Of a stretch of 64,000 nt of DNA, positions 1 through 8,252 are shown piece after piece. The notes beneath the pieces are model-generated. The model saw only the letters and a list, made by a program, of their open reading frames with translations, did no database searches and was not told the DNA's origin. Position 1 is the first letter of the stretch. Each line of letters starts with the position of its first letter. A program made the position numbers and the translations under genes. The DNA lies in contig NZ_JAFCGY010000011.1 in NCBI RefSeq assembly GCF_016836705.1, forward strand, positions 62,001 through 126,000, given 5' to 3'. This stretch comes from Mesorhizobium caraganae (lineage in GTDB: Bacteria > Pseudomonadota > Alphaproteobacteria > Rhizobiales > Rhizobiaceae).

Positions 1-2
1 AG

Positions 3-272
3 ATTGTCGAGTATCTGCAGAGGATCGACGCCACGCTGGAGCCGTTCGGCGGGCGCTTTCTTGTCCATGGCGGCGACCTGGACGTGATCGAGAACGAATG
101 GCCAGGGCATCTGATCGTTATCGAGTTTCCGGACAGGGAGAACGCGCGCGGCTGGTACAATTCATCAGCCTATCGGGAGATTCTGGCCTTGCGCACCGAC
201 AACTCCCACGCCGACGTGGTGCTAGCCGAGGGTGTTCGGCATCCACACAAGGCCATCGACGTACTTGGATAG
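3..272 (+). CDS. DUF1330 family protein, 5' end outside window
   Basis: The reading frame is open from the first bases of the window to a TAG at 272, so only the last ~89 residues are seen. The visible part has the DUF1330 pattern: an E/Y-rich helix with FGGRFLVHGG, then GHLIVIEFPDRENARGWYNS and an AYREI segment. This is a small ferredoxin-like dimeric alpha/beta barrel fold of unknown reaction. An internal GTG at 84 could be taken as a start, but the conserved FGGRFLVHGG lies before it, so the true start is upstream of the window. The gene converges on the glycosyltransferase gene that ends 24 bp further on. The family call is fairly sure; the function is unknown. Confidence 0.8.
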   Translation: MVEYLQRIDATLEPFGGRFLVHGGDLDVIENEWPGHLIVIEFPDRENARGWYNSSAYREILALRTDNSHADVVLAEGVRHPHKAIDVLG

Positions 273-296
273 GGATGACGGCGTTATTCTCGGTGC

Positions 297-1283
297 CTAG
301 CTGTGCCCAACATAGTCCGGCACGGTTTCGATCTCGTCGCGAACGAGCCCTATCGCCAAGCTGAAATGGCCGAAAAACGCCAGGGCGTAAAATGTGAGGC
401 CGACAAGCAGCGAAAACGGAACCTGCCAAAGCGGCATGCCCGTTTGCGGCGCATGACGTATCACGCGCCGCGTCGTGCGCCACGACATGGTGCCCCAGCG
501 GCTGAAGGACTTGACGATGCGCTGGACGCGATTGGGCGAATGGAGTTCGACAAATTTCCTGTCGGCATCCCGGCCGGTTACCAATGCGCGCCATAGAAAG
601 AAGCGCCAGCCTCGCGGCGGGTAGTGATAGGCACGCGCGTCGACATTCACGATTTTACGACGCTCCCGCCAAAGCTGATGCATCAGCAGGGTGCAAGAAA
701 CCTTAAAGCCGTTGTGCTTTGGGAAGGGATGATCGGCTATCCAGTCGCGCCGGAAGGCGATGTTGTTGGCATTGATGGCACGTTTCGAGGCGAATCTTTC
801 GTCTCCCCGCGCCATCGGAAAGAACCAGATCAAAGCGAAGGTTCTCGAAAAGAAATCATCGTGCATAAGATAGGTATGGCCATTCACGCAGATGGTTTCG
901 GGATCTTGAAAGGGGCTCAGAAGGCTCGAGAGCCAAGTCGTCTGGGGAACCGTGTCGGAATCCATGAAAACGACGATATTCCCTTCGGCCAGAGGAATCG
1001 CATGGTTCTTGAGGTCGTAATAGCGGCCGCCGGGGCAGGCTGCAAAGACCAGGTCAGCTACCTGCTGCAACTCCGGCGCTTCGGCTGCGAAACTAGTTCT
1101 CAGCGCACCGGCGTCCGATTCCTGCCCTCCATGCGAGACAATGACCTTTGGCCTCGCCAAGCCGGTTGAGGAAACGACAACGATCTCGCGCGCCAGCGCT
1201 TTTAGTCCGACACCGATTTCATCCCAGTCGATGGATTTGGCATTCTCCATCTCTAGTACAATTGAATATTGCTCTGGAATCAT
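297..1283 (-). CDS. Glycosyltransferase, family 2-like
   Basis: A 328-residue protein with a GT-A type nucleotide-sugar binding region. The segment ending VVFMDSDTVP carries the metal-binding D-x-D (about D108-D110), preceded by a YYDLKNHAIPLAEGN stretch typical of these enzymes. One hydrophobic segment near residues 286-313 probably anchors the C-terminus in the inner membrane. The frame extends 17 codons upstream, but the ATG at 1283 has a GAGG Shine-Dalgarno at good spacing and is preferred. It probably transfers a sugar to a surface glycan or lipid; donor and acceptor cannot be read. It lies downstream of metW on the same strand after a 54-bp gap and may be cotranscribed, but has no obvious link to methionine synthesis. 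Confidence 0.8.
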   Translation of the reverse strand: MIPEQYSIVLEMENAKSIDWDEIGVGLKALAREIVVVSSTGLARPKVIVSHGGQESDAGALRTSFAAEAPELQQVADLVFAACPGGRYYDLKNHAIPLAEGNIVVFMDSDTVPQTTWLSSLLSPFQDPETICVNGHTYLMHDDFFSRTFALIWFFPMARGDERFASKRAINANNIAFRRDWIADHPFPKHNGFKVSCTLLMHQLWRERRKIVNVDARAYHYPPRGWRFFLWRALVTGRDADRKFVELHSPNRVQRIVKSFSRWGTMSWRTTRRVIRHAPQTGMPLWQVPFSLLVGLTFYALAFFGHFSLAIGLVRDEIETVPDYVGHS

Positions 1284-1337
1284 TTTTCGCCTCGACCGGA
1301 AGGATGAATAGCAAAAAGGCCGAGTCGAAGACACCTT

Positions 1338-1952
1338 CTATCGCTTCAGCAAGAACACCGCCTGCTGGCCGAAGAAATTCCAGAACCACCATGGCATCGA
1401 CAGGCCGATCTTCTGGCCATTGCCGTCGAGGGCGGTGGCTTTCTCGACCGAGGCGCCGAGCTCCTCGACCAGATTGACGAAGTCGCGGATGGTGCAGAAA
1501 TGGATGTTGGGCGTGTCGTACCAGGAATAGGGCAGGTCCTCGGTCACCGGCATCCGTCCCTTGAAGAACAGCGACAGCCGCACCCGCCAGTGGCCGAAAT
1601 TGGGGAAGGAGACGATGGCGCGGTTGCCGATTCTGAGCAGTTCGTCGAGCACCAGCTTCGGGTTGCGGGTGGCCTGCAGGGTCTGCGACAGGACGACGAA
1701 GTCAAAACCCTTGTCGGGATAGAATTCGAGGTCGGTGTCGGCATCGCCCTGGATGACCGAGAGGCCGCGCGCCACGCATTCATTGACGCCGCGCTGCGAC
1801 AGTTCCAGCCCGCGGCCGTCGACCTGCTTGGTCTCCTGCAGGAGTTCCAGGAGCAGGCCGTCGCCGGAGCCGACGTCGAGCACCCGCGAGAGCGGCGGAA
1901 TGAGGCCGGCAACGACTTCGAGGTCGACGCGCTGGGCGCGGTTGACACTCAT
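1338..1952 (-). CDS. metW: Methionine biosynthesis protein MetW
   Basis: A 204-residue class I methyltransferase-fold protein. The glycine-rich SAM-binding loop VLDVGSGDG is at about residues 24-32, and the family pattern LSQTLQATRNP and IVSFPNFGHWRVR follows. MetW acts with MetX in homoserine O-acetyl/succinyltransfer, supporting methionine synthesis in many proteobacteria; its own chemistry is poorly defined. The frame is open to 2099, but the ATG at 1952 has an AAGGGG ribosome site seven bases ahead and starts the conserved protein (MSVNRAQRVDLEVV). It follows metX after 58 bp, so both are presumably under the SAM-II riboswitch upstream of metX. An in-frame ATG at 1976 lies inside the palindrome that fills the gap. 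Confidence 0.93.
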   Translation of the reverse strand: MSVNRAQRVDLEVVAGLIPPLSRVLDVGSGDGLLLELLQETKQVDGRGLELSQRGVNECVARGLSVIQGDADTDLEFYPDKGFDFVVLSQTLQATRNPKLVLDELLRIGNRAIVSFPNFGHWRVRLSLFFKGRMPVTEDLPYSWYDTPNIHFCTIRDFVNLVEELGASVEKATALDGNGQKIGLSMPWWFWNFFGQQAVFLLKR

Positions 1953-1970
1953 GGCTTCGCCCCTTGGATG

Positions 1971-2018
1971 GCGCATGATCCCGGTGCGAAAAGTCTGCAA
2001 CTTTTCGGGGTCATGCGC
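1971..2018. repeat. Intergenic palindrome across the metX stop codon
   Basis: Arms GCGCATGATCCC and GGGGTCATGCGC flank an inner stem of CGAAAAGT and AACTTTTCG around a short loop. The palindrome fills almost the whole metX-metW gap and its right arm contains the metX stop codon (2011-2013). It resembles GATCATGC-ended intergenic palindromes I associate from memory with rhizobial genomes. It could act as an mRNA hairpin between the two cistrons. Confidence 0.75.
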
Positions 2019-3180
2019 GGAGCCCCCTGGCGCGGGCCGCCGAGCCGATGAAGCCATTGATGGCGGCGAACAGTTCCGGCTCGTCGAGCAGGAAGGCATC
2101 GTGGCCGCGGTCGGTGTCGATCTCGACGAAGGAGACGGACGCGCCGGCAGCGTTCAGCGCATGCACAATCGAGCGGCTCTCCTCGGTCGGGAACAGCCAG
2201 TCCGAGGTGAAGGAGACCAGGCAAAAGCGCGTCTTGGTGCCGGCAAAGGCATCGGCCAGCCGTCCGCCATGGTCGGCGGCGAGATCGAAATAGTCCATCG
2301 AACGGGTCATGTAGAGATAGGAATTGGCGTCGAAGCGGTCGACGAAGGTCATGCCCTGATGGCGCAGATAACTCTCGATCTGAAAGTCGGCGTCGAAACC
2401 GAAGGTCAGCGCTTCGCGGTCCTGCAGATTGCGGCCGAACTTGCGGTGCAGTGCCGCTTCCGACAGATAGGTGATGTGGGCAGCCATGCGCGCCACCGCC
2501 AGCCCCTTTTCCGGGCGCTTGCCGTGCTCGAAATATTTGCCGCCATGCCAGTCCGGGTCGGCCATGACGGCCTGGCGACCGACCTCGTGGAAGGCTATGT
2601 TCTGCGAGGAATGGCGCGCGCCGGTGGCGATCGGCAGCGCCGAGAAGACGCGCTCGGAATAGCACGACGCCCATTCCAGCACCTGCATTCCGCCCATCGA
2701 GCCGCCGAGCACGCAAAACAGCTTTTCGATGCCGAAATGGTCGACCAGCATCAATTGCGCCCGCACCATGTCGCGGATTGTGATGATCGGCAGGTCGAGC
2801 CCGTAGGGCTTGCCGGTGGCGGGGTTGGTCGAGGCCGGACCGGTCGAGCCGAGGCAGCCGCCGATGACGTTGGAGCAGATGACGAAGAAGCGGTTGGTGT
2901 CGATGATCTTGCCGGGGCCGATCAGCACTTCCCACCAGCCAGGCTTGCCGGTCACCGGATTGGTGTTGGCGACGTGCTGGTCGCCGGTCAGCGCGTGGCA
3001 GACCAGAATGGCGTTGGAGCGGGCGTCGTTCAGCGTGCCGTAGGTCTGGTAGGCGATCTGGAACGGCGACAATAGTGTGCCGGCGTCGAGCTTGAGCGGC
3101 TTGTCAGGGCCAAAACGCAACACCGGGCTCGACGGGTTGTCGGCCTCATTGTTGGTTTTTGCGGCGCGGAGCGCGGTCAT
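2011..3180 (-). CDS. metX: Homoserine O-acetyltransferase (MetX family)
   Basis: A 389-residue alpha/beta-hydrolase-fold acyltransferase that acylates homoserine, the first committed step to methionine. The nucleophile elbow GGSMGG has its serine at about 161. The catalytic Asp is about 327 (SFTSDWLFP) and the His about 360 (RGHDAF). The N-terminal AYQTYGTLN and HALTGDQH motifs are characteristic of the family. Whether the acyl donor is acetyl- or succinyl-CoA cannot be settled by eye, because MetX-fold enzymes include both. The frame runs open to 3471, but the ATG at 3180 has AAGGAG six bases ahead. A SAM-II riboswitch and an intrinsic terminator lie just upstream, so transcription should fall when SAM is plentiful. 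metW follows. Confidence 0.95.
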   Translation of the reverse strand: MTALRAAKTNNEADNPSSPVLRFGPDKPLKLDAGTLLSPFQIAYQTYGTLNDARSNAILVCHALTGDQHVANTNPVTGKPGWWEVLIGPGKIIDTNRFFVICSNVIGGCLGSTGPASTNPATGKPYGLDLPIITIRDMVRAQLMLVDHFGIEKLFCVLGGSMGGMQVLEWASCYSERVFSALPIATGARHSSQNIAFHEVGRQAVMADPDWHGGKYFEHGKRPEKGLAVARMAAHITYLSEAALHRKFGRNLQDREALTFGFDADFQIESYLRHQGMTFVDRFDANSYLYMTRSMDYFDLAADHGGRLADAFAGTKTRFCLVSFTSDWLFPTEESRSIVHALNAAGASVSFVEIDTDRGHDAFLLDEPELFAAINGFIGSAARARGLRA

Positions 3181-3207
3181 GTGACTCTCCTTGCCCGCCG
3201 TCAGGCA

Positions 3208-3241
3208 ATAAAAAACCGGCAATGCGATCGCAAAGCCGGTT
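3208..3241 (-). terminator. Intrinsic terminator in the metX leader
   Basis: Read on the minus strand, AACCGGC (from 3241) pairs with GCCGGTT (to 3214) around a 14-base loop and is followed by a T-rich run to about 3208. It lies between the SAM-II aptamer and the metX ribosome site. That position suits transcription attenuation coupled to SAM binding. Confidence 0.8.
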
Positions 3242-3254
3242 ACGTCACGCAAAC

Positions 3255-3310
3255 GGCCCTTTAGCGAGTTGTTTAACGTGGCTGCAAGCCGACCGGCCAA
3301 ATCACCACGG
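3255..3310 (-). ncRNA. SAM-II riboswitch (metA motif)
   Basis: On the minus strand the leader contains GTGATTTGGCCGG, GGCTTGCAGCCACG, TTAAACAA and CTCGCTAAAGGG in order. These are the conserved blocks of the SAM-II pseudoknot that precedes metX and metA in Alphaproteobacteria. The motif was identified by eye from its conserved blocks; the pseudoknot was not folded. It starts about 75 bases upstream of the metX ATG, with a terminator hairpin in between. The intergenic space is shared with the divergent hisC promoter. Confidence 0.92.
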
Positions 3311-3446
3311 AACTGTTCCGTTCTTCTAGAACTCGCGCGGCCCGGCGTCAACGGCCAGCTATTGCCCGGGCCTCTCGACATTCGGAGCCACGGCTTGTAT
3401 TTCCGCTGCGGCCTCCGGACGGAGGCATTCTCGACGGATTTGCGAC

Positions 3447-4556
3447 ATGAACAAGACAACGGACAAGGCACGGCCGACGCCCCGCGCGGGCATCATGGAC
3501 ATCGACGCCTATGTGCCGGGCAAGAGCACGGCGCCGGCCGGCGTCGCCAAGGTCCATAAATTGTCGTCGAACGAGAACCCGCTCGGCCCGTCACCGAAAG
3601 CAATCGAGGCCGCGCGCGAGGTCGCTGCCAAGCTTGATGTCTATCCCGATGGCACCGCCCGTCGGCTGCGCGAGGCGATCGCCGAAGTGCATGGCCTGAA
3701 CCCGGCCAACATCATCTGCTCCAACGGTTCTGACGAGATCCTCGGCCTGCTGGCGCAGACCTATCTGGCGACCGGCGATGAGGCCATCATCACCGAACAC
3801 GCCTTCATGATCTACAAGATCTACATCCAGTCGGCCGGCGGGACACCGGTCACGGTCAAGGAGACCGACGAGCGCGCCGATGTCGACGCGATCCTGGCAG
3901 CGGTGACGCCGCGGACCAAAATCGTCTTCCTCGCCAATCCCAACAATCCGACCGGCACCTATCTGCCGTTCCAGGAGGTCCGCCGCCTGCATGCCGCCCT
4001 GCCTGGCAACGTGCTTCTGGTGCTCGACGCGGCCTACGCCGAATATGTTCGGCGCAACGATTATGAAGCCGGCATCGAGCTGGCCGGCAGCGCGCAGAAC
4101 GTTGTCATGACCCGCACCTTCTCCAAGCTCGGCCTTGGCGGCGCGCGCATCGGATGGATGTACGGTCCCCTGCACATTGTCGATGCCATCAACCGCATCC
4201 GCGGCCCTTTCAATGTCAACGCGACGGCGATCGAGGCGGGCATTGCCGCCATCCGCGACCGCGCCCATGTCGAGCGCAGTTCGTTGCACAACGAGACCTG
4301 GCTTACCTGGCTGAATGAAGAGCTGACAAAGCTTGGTCTCAGGGTGACGCCGAGCGTCGGCAATTTCGTTCTCATCCATTTCCCTGAGGACAAGAAGCAT
4401 TCGGCAGAGGCGGCGGACGACTATCTCACCCAGCGCGGCTTCATCCTGCGGCGCGTCACCGGCTATGGCTTCCCCAACGCGCTGCGCATGAGCGTCGGCA
4501 CGGAAGAAGCCAATCGCGGCGTCATCGACGCCCTCACGACATTCCTGAAAAGCTGA
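3447..4556 (+). CDS. hisC: Histidinol-phosphate aminotransferase (HisC family)
   Basis: A 369-residue fold-type I PLP aminotransferase. The Schiff-base lysine is about K227 in TRTFSKLGLGGARIGW. NPNNPTG (about 164-170) and the SNENPLGPSP start are classic HisC features. It moves the amino group between glutamate and imidazole acetol phosphate in histidine synthesis. tyrC begins only five bases after its stop, so the two form an operon. Close relatives beside tyrC often also transaminate aromatic precursors such as phenylpyruvate or prephenate, so this copy may serve tyrosine and phenylalanine synthesis. The start ATG at 3447 has only a weak ribosome site. The gene is divergent from metX. Confidence 0.92.
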   Translation: MNKTTDKARPTPRAGIMDIDAYVPGKSTAPAGVAKVHKLSSNENPLGPSPKAIEAAREVAAKLDVYPDGTARRLREAIAEVHGLNPANIICSNGSDEILGLLAQTYLATGDEAIITEHAFMIYKIYIQSAGGTPVTVKETDERADVDAILAAVTPRTKIVFLANPNNPTGTYLPFQEVRRLHAALPGNVLLVLDAAYAEYVRRNDYEAGIELAGSAQNVVMTRTFSKLGLGGARIGWMYGPLHIVDAINRIRGPFNVNATAIEAGIAAIRDRAHVERSSLHNETWLTWLNEELTKLGLRVTPSVGNFVLIHFPEDKKHSAEAADDYLTQRGFILRRVTGYGFPNALRMSVGTEEANRGVIDALTTFLKS

Positions 4557-4561
4557 AGCCC

Positions 4562-5497
4562 ATGACGTCACCGATGTTTGGAAAGATCGCGCTGGTCGGC
4601 ATCGGCCTGATCGGCTCGTCGCTGGCCCGCGTCATCCGCCGCGAAGGCCTGGCCGCCCATGTCGCCATCGCGACGCGCAGCCCGACCACGCTGGCGCGTG
4701 CGAAGGAACTCGGCCTGGGCGAAAGCTACACAACAGACGCCAAAGAAGCGGTTCGCGATGCCGATCTCGTCATCGTCTCGGTGCCTGTGGGATCGTCGGG
4801 CGAGGTGGCGCAAGAGATCGCGCCGGCGCTGAAAAAGGGCGCCATCCTCACCGATGTCGGCTCGACCAAGGCCTCTGTGATTGCACAGATGCAGCCTTAT
4901 GTGCCGGACGGCGTGCATTTCATCCCCGGACATCCGCTGGCGGGTACGGAAAAGTCCGGCCCGGATGCCGGCTTCGCCGAACTGTTCGAGAACCGCTGGT
5001 GCATCTTTACGCCGCTGCCCGATACCGATCCGGCCGCGCTGGAGAAGCTGTCGGAATTCTGGCGGCGCTGCGGCTCCAACATCGACACGATGGACCCGCA
5101 GCATCACGACATGACGCTGGCGATCGTTTCGCATCTGCCGCACATCATCGCCTACAACATCGTCGGCACGGCCGACGACCTGGAATCGGTGACCAAGACA
5201 GAAGTCATCAAATATTCGGCCTCGGGTTTCCGCGACTTCACCCGTCTCGCGGCTTCGGACCCGACCATGTGGCGCGATGTGTGCCTGCACAACAAGGATG
5301 CCATCCTGGAAATGCTGGCGCGCTTTTCGGAGGACCTCGCCTCGCTGCAGCGGGCGATCCGCTGGGGCGACGGCGAAAAGCTGTTCGACCTGTTCACCCG
5401 CACCCGTGCCGTACGCCGCTCGATCATCGAGGCCGGTCAGGACATCGATGTGCCGGATTTTGGTCGCCAAGCGGTGGAACACCCCGCCAAGAGCTAA
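4562..5497 (+). CDS. tyrC: Prephenate/arogenate dehydrogenase
   Basis: A 311-residue NAD(P)-dependent dehydrogenase of the TyrA family. The N-terminal Rossmann motif VGIGLIGSSLA is at about residues 12-21. GHPLAGTEKSGP and SHLPHIIAYN are the substrate-binding and catalytic signatures of prephenate/arogenate dehydrogenases. It oxidatively decarboxylates prephenate or arogenate in tyrosine synthesis. No ACT or chorismate-mutase domain is present, matching the monofunctional rhizobial form. The short gap to hisC implies one transcript. The gene converges on the PfkB kinase gene with only eight bases between stops. The choice of prephenate or arogenate is not visible in the sequence. Confidence 0.92.
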   Translation: MTSPMFGKIALVGIGLIGSSLARVIRREGLAAHVAIATRSPTTLARAKELGLGESYTTDAKEAVRDADLVIVSVPVGSSGEVAQEIAPALKKGAILTDVGSTKASVIAQMQPYVPDGVHFIPGHPLAGTEKSGPDAGFAELFENRWCIFTPLPDTDPAALEKLSEFWRRCGSNIDTMDPQHHDMTLAIVSHLPHIIAYNIVGTADDLESVTKTEVIKYSASGFRDFTRLAASDPTMWRDVCLHNKDAILEMLARFSEDLASLQRAIRWGDGEKLFDLFTRTRAVRRSIIEAGQDIDVPDFGRQAVEHPAKS

Positions 5498-5505
5498 AAT
5501 CCGTT

Positions 5506-6429
5506 TCAGGCAGGCCAGGTCGCCGCGACCATGGCCAGCGTCTCGTCTCTGTTTGGCGCACCGAGCCGGCCACCAAAACGCTGGCATTTGAGCGCGGCGG
5601 CGGCACTGGCAAAGCGCAAGGCCTGCTCGATAGGTATGGCTTCGGCGAGCCCAACGGCAAAGGCGCCGTGGAAGATGTCGCCAGCGGCCAGCGTGTCGAC
5701 GGCCTTGACCTTCGGCGCCGCGATGTGGCGAACGCAGCCTGAGGACCGGTCATGCCACCAGCTTCCCGCCGCTCCGCCGGTCACCGCGACGAAGGCATCG
5801 GTGCGGCTGGCGAGATCGGCGCAGGCGGTCTCCGAATCCAGGGCGTGGCCGCAGACAATGCGCGCCGCTGTCTCCGAAGCGACGATGTGCGACGCCAGCG
5901 GCAACAGAACCTCCAGCACTTCGAGTGGCGCTGTGTCGGCATCGAGGATCGCCGGCCTGCCGGCGTCGCGCGCGGCGGTCAGGGCAAGGGCGGCAGCGCC
6001 CGGCCAGCGCACATCGACGAGAACGGCGTCGAAGCCAGAAAGATCGGCGACAGGCAGCGCCTGAGGGTCGGCCTGCGCCTTCGGGTCGTAGAACGGCACG
6101 ATAACGCGCTCGCCATGGGCGTCGACGAGGATCGAAGCCAGCGCCGAACGCGCACCTTGAACGCGGCGGACAAAACTGCAATCGACGCCCTCGGCCTCGA
6201 TGCCGGCCATCAGCTGGTCGCCGATGGTATCGTCACCCGCACTTGCCCACAGGAACACCTCGGCGCCGAGACGGCGTGCGGCACAGGCCGCACTTGTCGC
6301 CATGCCCGCAGCGATCTGGATGCCGTCCGAAGCGATGAACTTGCCTTGGTGCGTGGGCAGGGTTTCGAGGCGCAGGATGGTGTCCAGCGTCAGCGCGCCG
6401 ACACTAAGCAGTTTTACTGGCCGGCTCAT
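5506..6429 (-). CDS. PfkB-family carbohydrate kinase
   Basis: A 307-residue ribokinase-fold kinase. The C-terminal PfkB signature DTLAAGDIFHGAFAVGLAEA contains the catalytic Asp in A-A-G-D. The N-terminal part has GALTLDTI and the G-M-A-T-S-A-A substrate loop. Family members phosphorylate sugars or nucleosides with ATP in the cytoplasm; the substrate cannot be read here. It is preceded by a palindromic element (6446-6490), and the next gene upstream, the DUF2125 gene, is on the same strand. No sugar transporter or catabolic gene is adjacent to narrow the role. Confidence 0.85.
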   Translation of the reverse strand: MSRPVKLLSVGALTLDTILRLETLPTHQGKFIASDGIQIAAGMATSAACAARRLGAEVFLWASAGDDTIGDQLMAGIEAEGVDCSFVRRVQGARSALASILVDAHGERVIVPFYDPKAQADPQALPVADLSGFDAVLVDVRWPGAAALALTAARDAGRPAILDADTAPLEVLEVLLPLASHIVASETAARIVCGHALDSETACADLASRTDAFVAVTGGAAGSWWHDRSSGCVRHIAAPKVKAVDTLAAGDIFHGAFAVGLAEAIPIEQALRFASAAAALKCQRFGGRLGAPNRDETLAMVAATWPA

Positions 6430-6445
6430 GCGTTGGCTTGGCTAA

Positions 6446-6490
6446 GCATGGATCTTCCCCCAAAGCGGTTCCTGCCTTTGGGATCATGCT
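6446..6490. repeat. Intergenic palindromic element
   Basis: Outer arms GCATGGATC and GATCATGC enclose an inner stem CCCAAAG (6459-6465) and CTTTGGG (6476-6482). It fills nearly all of the gap between the kinase start and the DUF2125 stop, ending directly against the stop codon at 6491. It looks like a dispersed rhizobial palindrome and shares ends with the one at 1971. Confidence 0.7.
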
Positions 6491-7489
6491 CTAATCGAGC
6501 GGCTTGATCTTGCCCAGAGGAATGAAGCCGAGCGAGGCCTTGCCCTTCACCACCTTGAGCGGCATCGACGGCTCGTTGCCGAGCAAAGCCAGGCCGGCAA
6601 AGCCTTGTTCGATCTGGCTCTTCTGCTCGGGGATGGCGGTGGCGAGGATTGCCGCCACGGCTTTGGGATCCTTGAGCTTGATCGTCAGGTCGGCGTTGAC
6701 CAGGCCATTGGCGTCGACCGACACCGGGCCGGAGACTGTGATGCGCGCGGTTCCCGACGACAGATCGAGCTTGTGGATGTCGGCGGCCTGGCCGCGCACG
6801 CTCTTTGCCTCGGTCTTCATCAGCGCCACGCCGTTTTTCAGCGTCGCGTCACCGCTGCCGTCGAGTGGCGGCAGCACGCGCCCGCCGATCGCATCGGCAT
6901 CGATCTCAAGATCAGTGAAAGTTCCGACATAGCCGATGTCCTGGCCGTCGGGACGCAGTTCGCCCGCTGCGGTTCCGGCGCTGAACAGCGAAACCGGGTC
7001 GGTATCGTCGGCCGGATCGGTCTGGCCGGACAGGCCTTCGGCCTGCAGCGAAATGCTGCGCGGCAAGGGCCAGGACAGCTTTGCACCGGCCTGTAGATTG
7101 TCCCAGTCGATCCAGAGAGGGGTCATCCCGGGCATCGATGTGCGCAGCGGTCCGCGCAACTCGGCGGCGGGCGATAGCGGGCGGATGAGTTGGGCCACGA
7201 AATTGAAACTGCCGGTCGAGGCGGCGACGTTCCTGGTGTCATCCTCGTAAGCCAGATTGTCACAGGAAATGGCGAAGCTCAGGGGATAGCCGCTGACGGT
7301 GAGGTTGGCGCAGCCGGCCTCGATGCCTTTGGTATTCAGCTGCGCCACCGCCTTGTCGGCTTCGCTTCTGACGCGGCCGGCAACATAGAACCAGACCGCG
7401 CTGTAGGCGCCGAACAGCATAACGGCCAAAGCGGCGAGCCAGAACAGCCGGCGGCGAAACTTCGACGGGCGTTCGTCACTTGACGTCAT
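6491..7489 (-). CDS. DUF2125 domain protein, membrane-anchored
   Basis: A 332-residue protein with one N-terminal membrane anchor (LFWLAALAVMLFGAYSAVWF, about 14-33) and a large soluble, presumably periplasmic part. It matches DUF2125 proteins of Alphaproteobacteria by the sequence after the anchor (AGCANLTVSGYPLSF, CDNLAYED) and by its position near tyrC. The function is unknown. The frame is open to 7597, but the ATG at 7489 begins a protein with a sensible anchor, so I take it as the start. The divergent neighbour is the ChaC-like gene at 7612. Confidence 0.82.
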   Translation of the reverse strand: MTSSDERPSKFRRRLFWLAALAVMLFGAYSAVWFYVAGRVRSEADKAVAQLNTKGIEAGCANLTVSGYPLSFAISCDNLAYEDDTRNVAASTGSFNFVAQLIRPLSPAAELRGPLRTSMPGMTPLWIDWDNLQAGAKLSWPLPRSISLQAEGLSGQTDPADDTDPVSLFSAGTAAGELRPDGQDIGYVGTFTDLEIDADAIGGRVLPPLDGSGDATLKNGVALMKTEAKSVRGQAADIHKLDLSSGTARITVSGPVSVDANGLVNADLTIKLKDPKAVAAILATAIPEQKSQIEQGFAGLALLGNEPSMPLKVVKGKASLGFIPLGKIKPLD

Positions 7490-7611
7490 GCTGCGGCTTT
7501 CATTAACGCGGCGTGTTGCGGGTGGACTGTGGTTTACGCAACAAGCAAAAAGACAGAAGGGCACCGATTCCGATGCGGCGGCGTCACTCTCGTGCAATCA
7601 GGCTTGGCGAT

Positions 7612-8133
7612 ATGGGCGATTTTTGGGTTTTTGGCTACGGCTCGCTGATCTGGCGGCCGGGATTCGCGCATGTCGAGACCCGGCGCGCCCGCCTTTACGG
7701 CTACCGCCGGTCGCTCTGCGTCTACTCCTTCGTGCATCGCGGCACGCGCGAGCGGCCGGGCCTGGTGCTCGGCCTCGACCGTGGCGGCTCCTGCATCGGG
7801 CTGGCGTTTCGCGTGCCCGGTGAGTTGCGCGATGAGGTGCTTGCCTATCTGCGCGAGCGCGAGCTGGTGACCAGCGTCTACCTTGAGCGTGTGCTCGACA
7901 TCCGCCTCGACGGCGGCAAAACGGTCCCAGCGGTTGCCTATATCGTCGACCGCCAGCATGAGCAGTATGTCGGCGGCCTCGACGCAGCGCATGCGGCAAA
8001 CGTCATCCGCGGCGCCATCGGCCAGTCCGGAAACAATGAGGACTATGTGCTGAGCGCGGTCGAGCACCTCGAAGCGCTCGGTATCAGCGATCACTGGCTG
8101 GAAGAGGTGGCGAAACGGGTCGCGCCTTTGTGA
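7612..8133 (+). CDS. Gamma-glutamylcyclotransferase, ChaC-like
   Basis: A 173-residue protein beginning MGDFWVFGYGSLIWRPGF, the ChaC-family nucleotide-loop-like Y-G-S-L signature. ChaC enzymes split the gamma-glutamyl bond of glutathione to give 5-oxoproline and Cys-Gly in the cytoplasm. The likely catalytic Glu lies in the central acidic segment (DEVLAYLRERELVTSVY). In-frame ATGs and TTGs exist upstream (7573, 7513), but family proteins start near this Met. The pair with divergent DUF2125 recurs in rhizobial genomes as I remember them. The next gene begins about 120 bases downstream. Confidence 0.87.
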   Translation: MGDFWVFGYGSLIWRPGFAHVETRRARLYGYRRSLCVYSFVHRGTRERPGLVLGLDRGGSCIGLAFRVPGELRDEVLAYLRERELVTSVYLERVLDIRLDGGKTVPAVAYIVDRQHEQYVGGLDAAHAANVIRGAIGQSGNNEDYVLSAVEHLEALGISDHWLEEVAKRVAPL

Positions 8134-8252
8134 AGTGCTGGCCCGCCGGAAAATTGGCTGAGGCCTTTGACCTCGGCGCGGCGAGACCTAGCTTAGCTGC
8201 GGCCCGAAGCATTCGGGTTCGCCCGCCGCCGCCAGCATCATGGAGCCCGATC

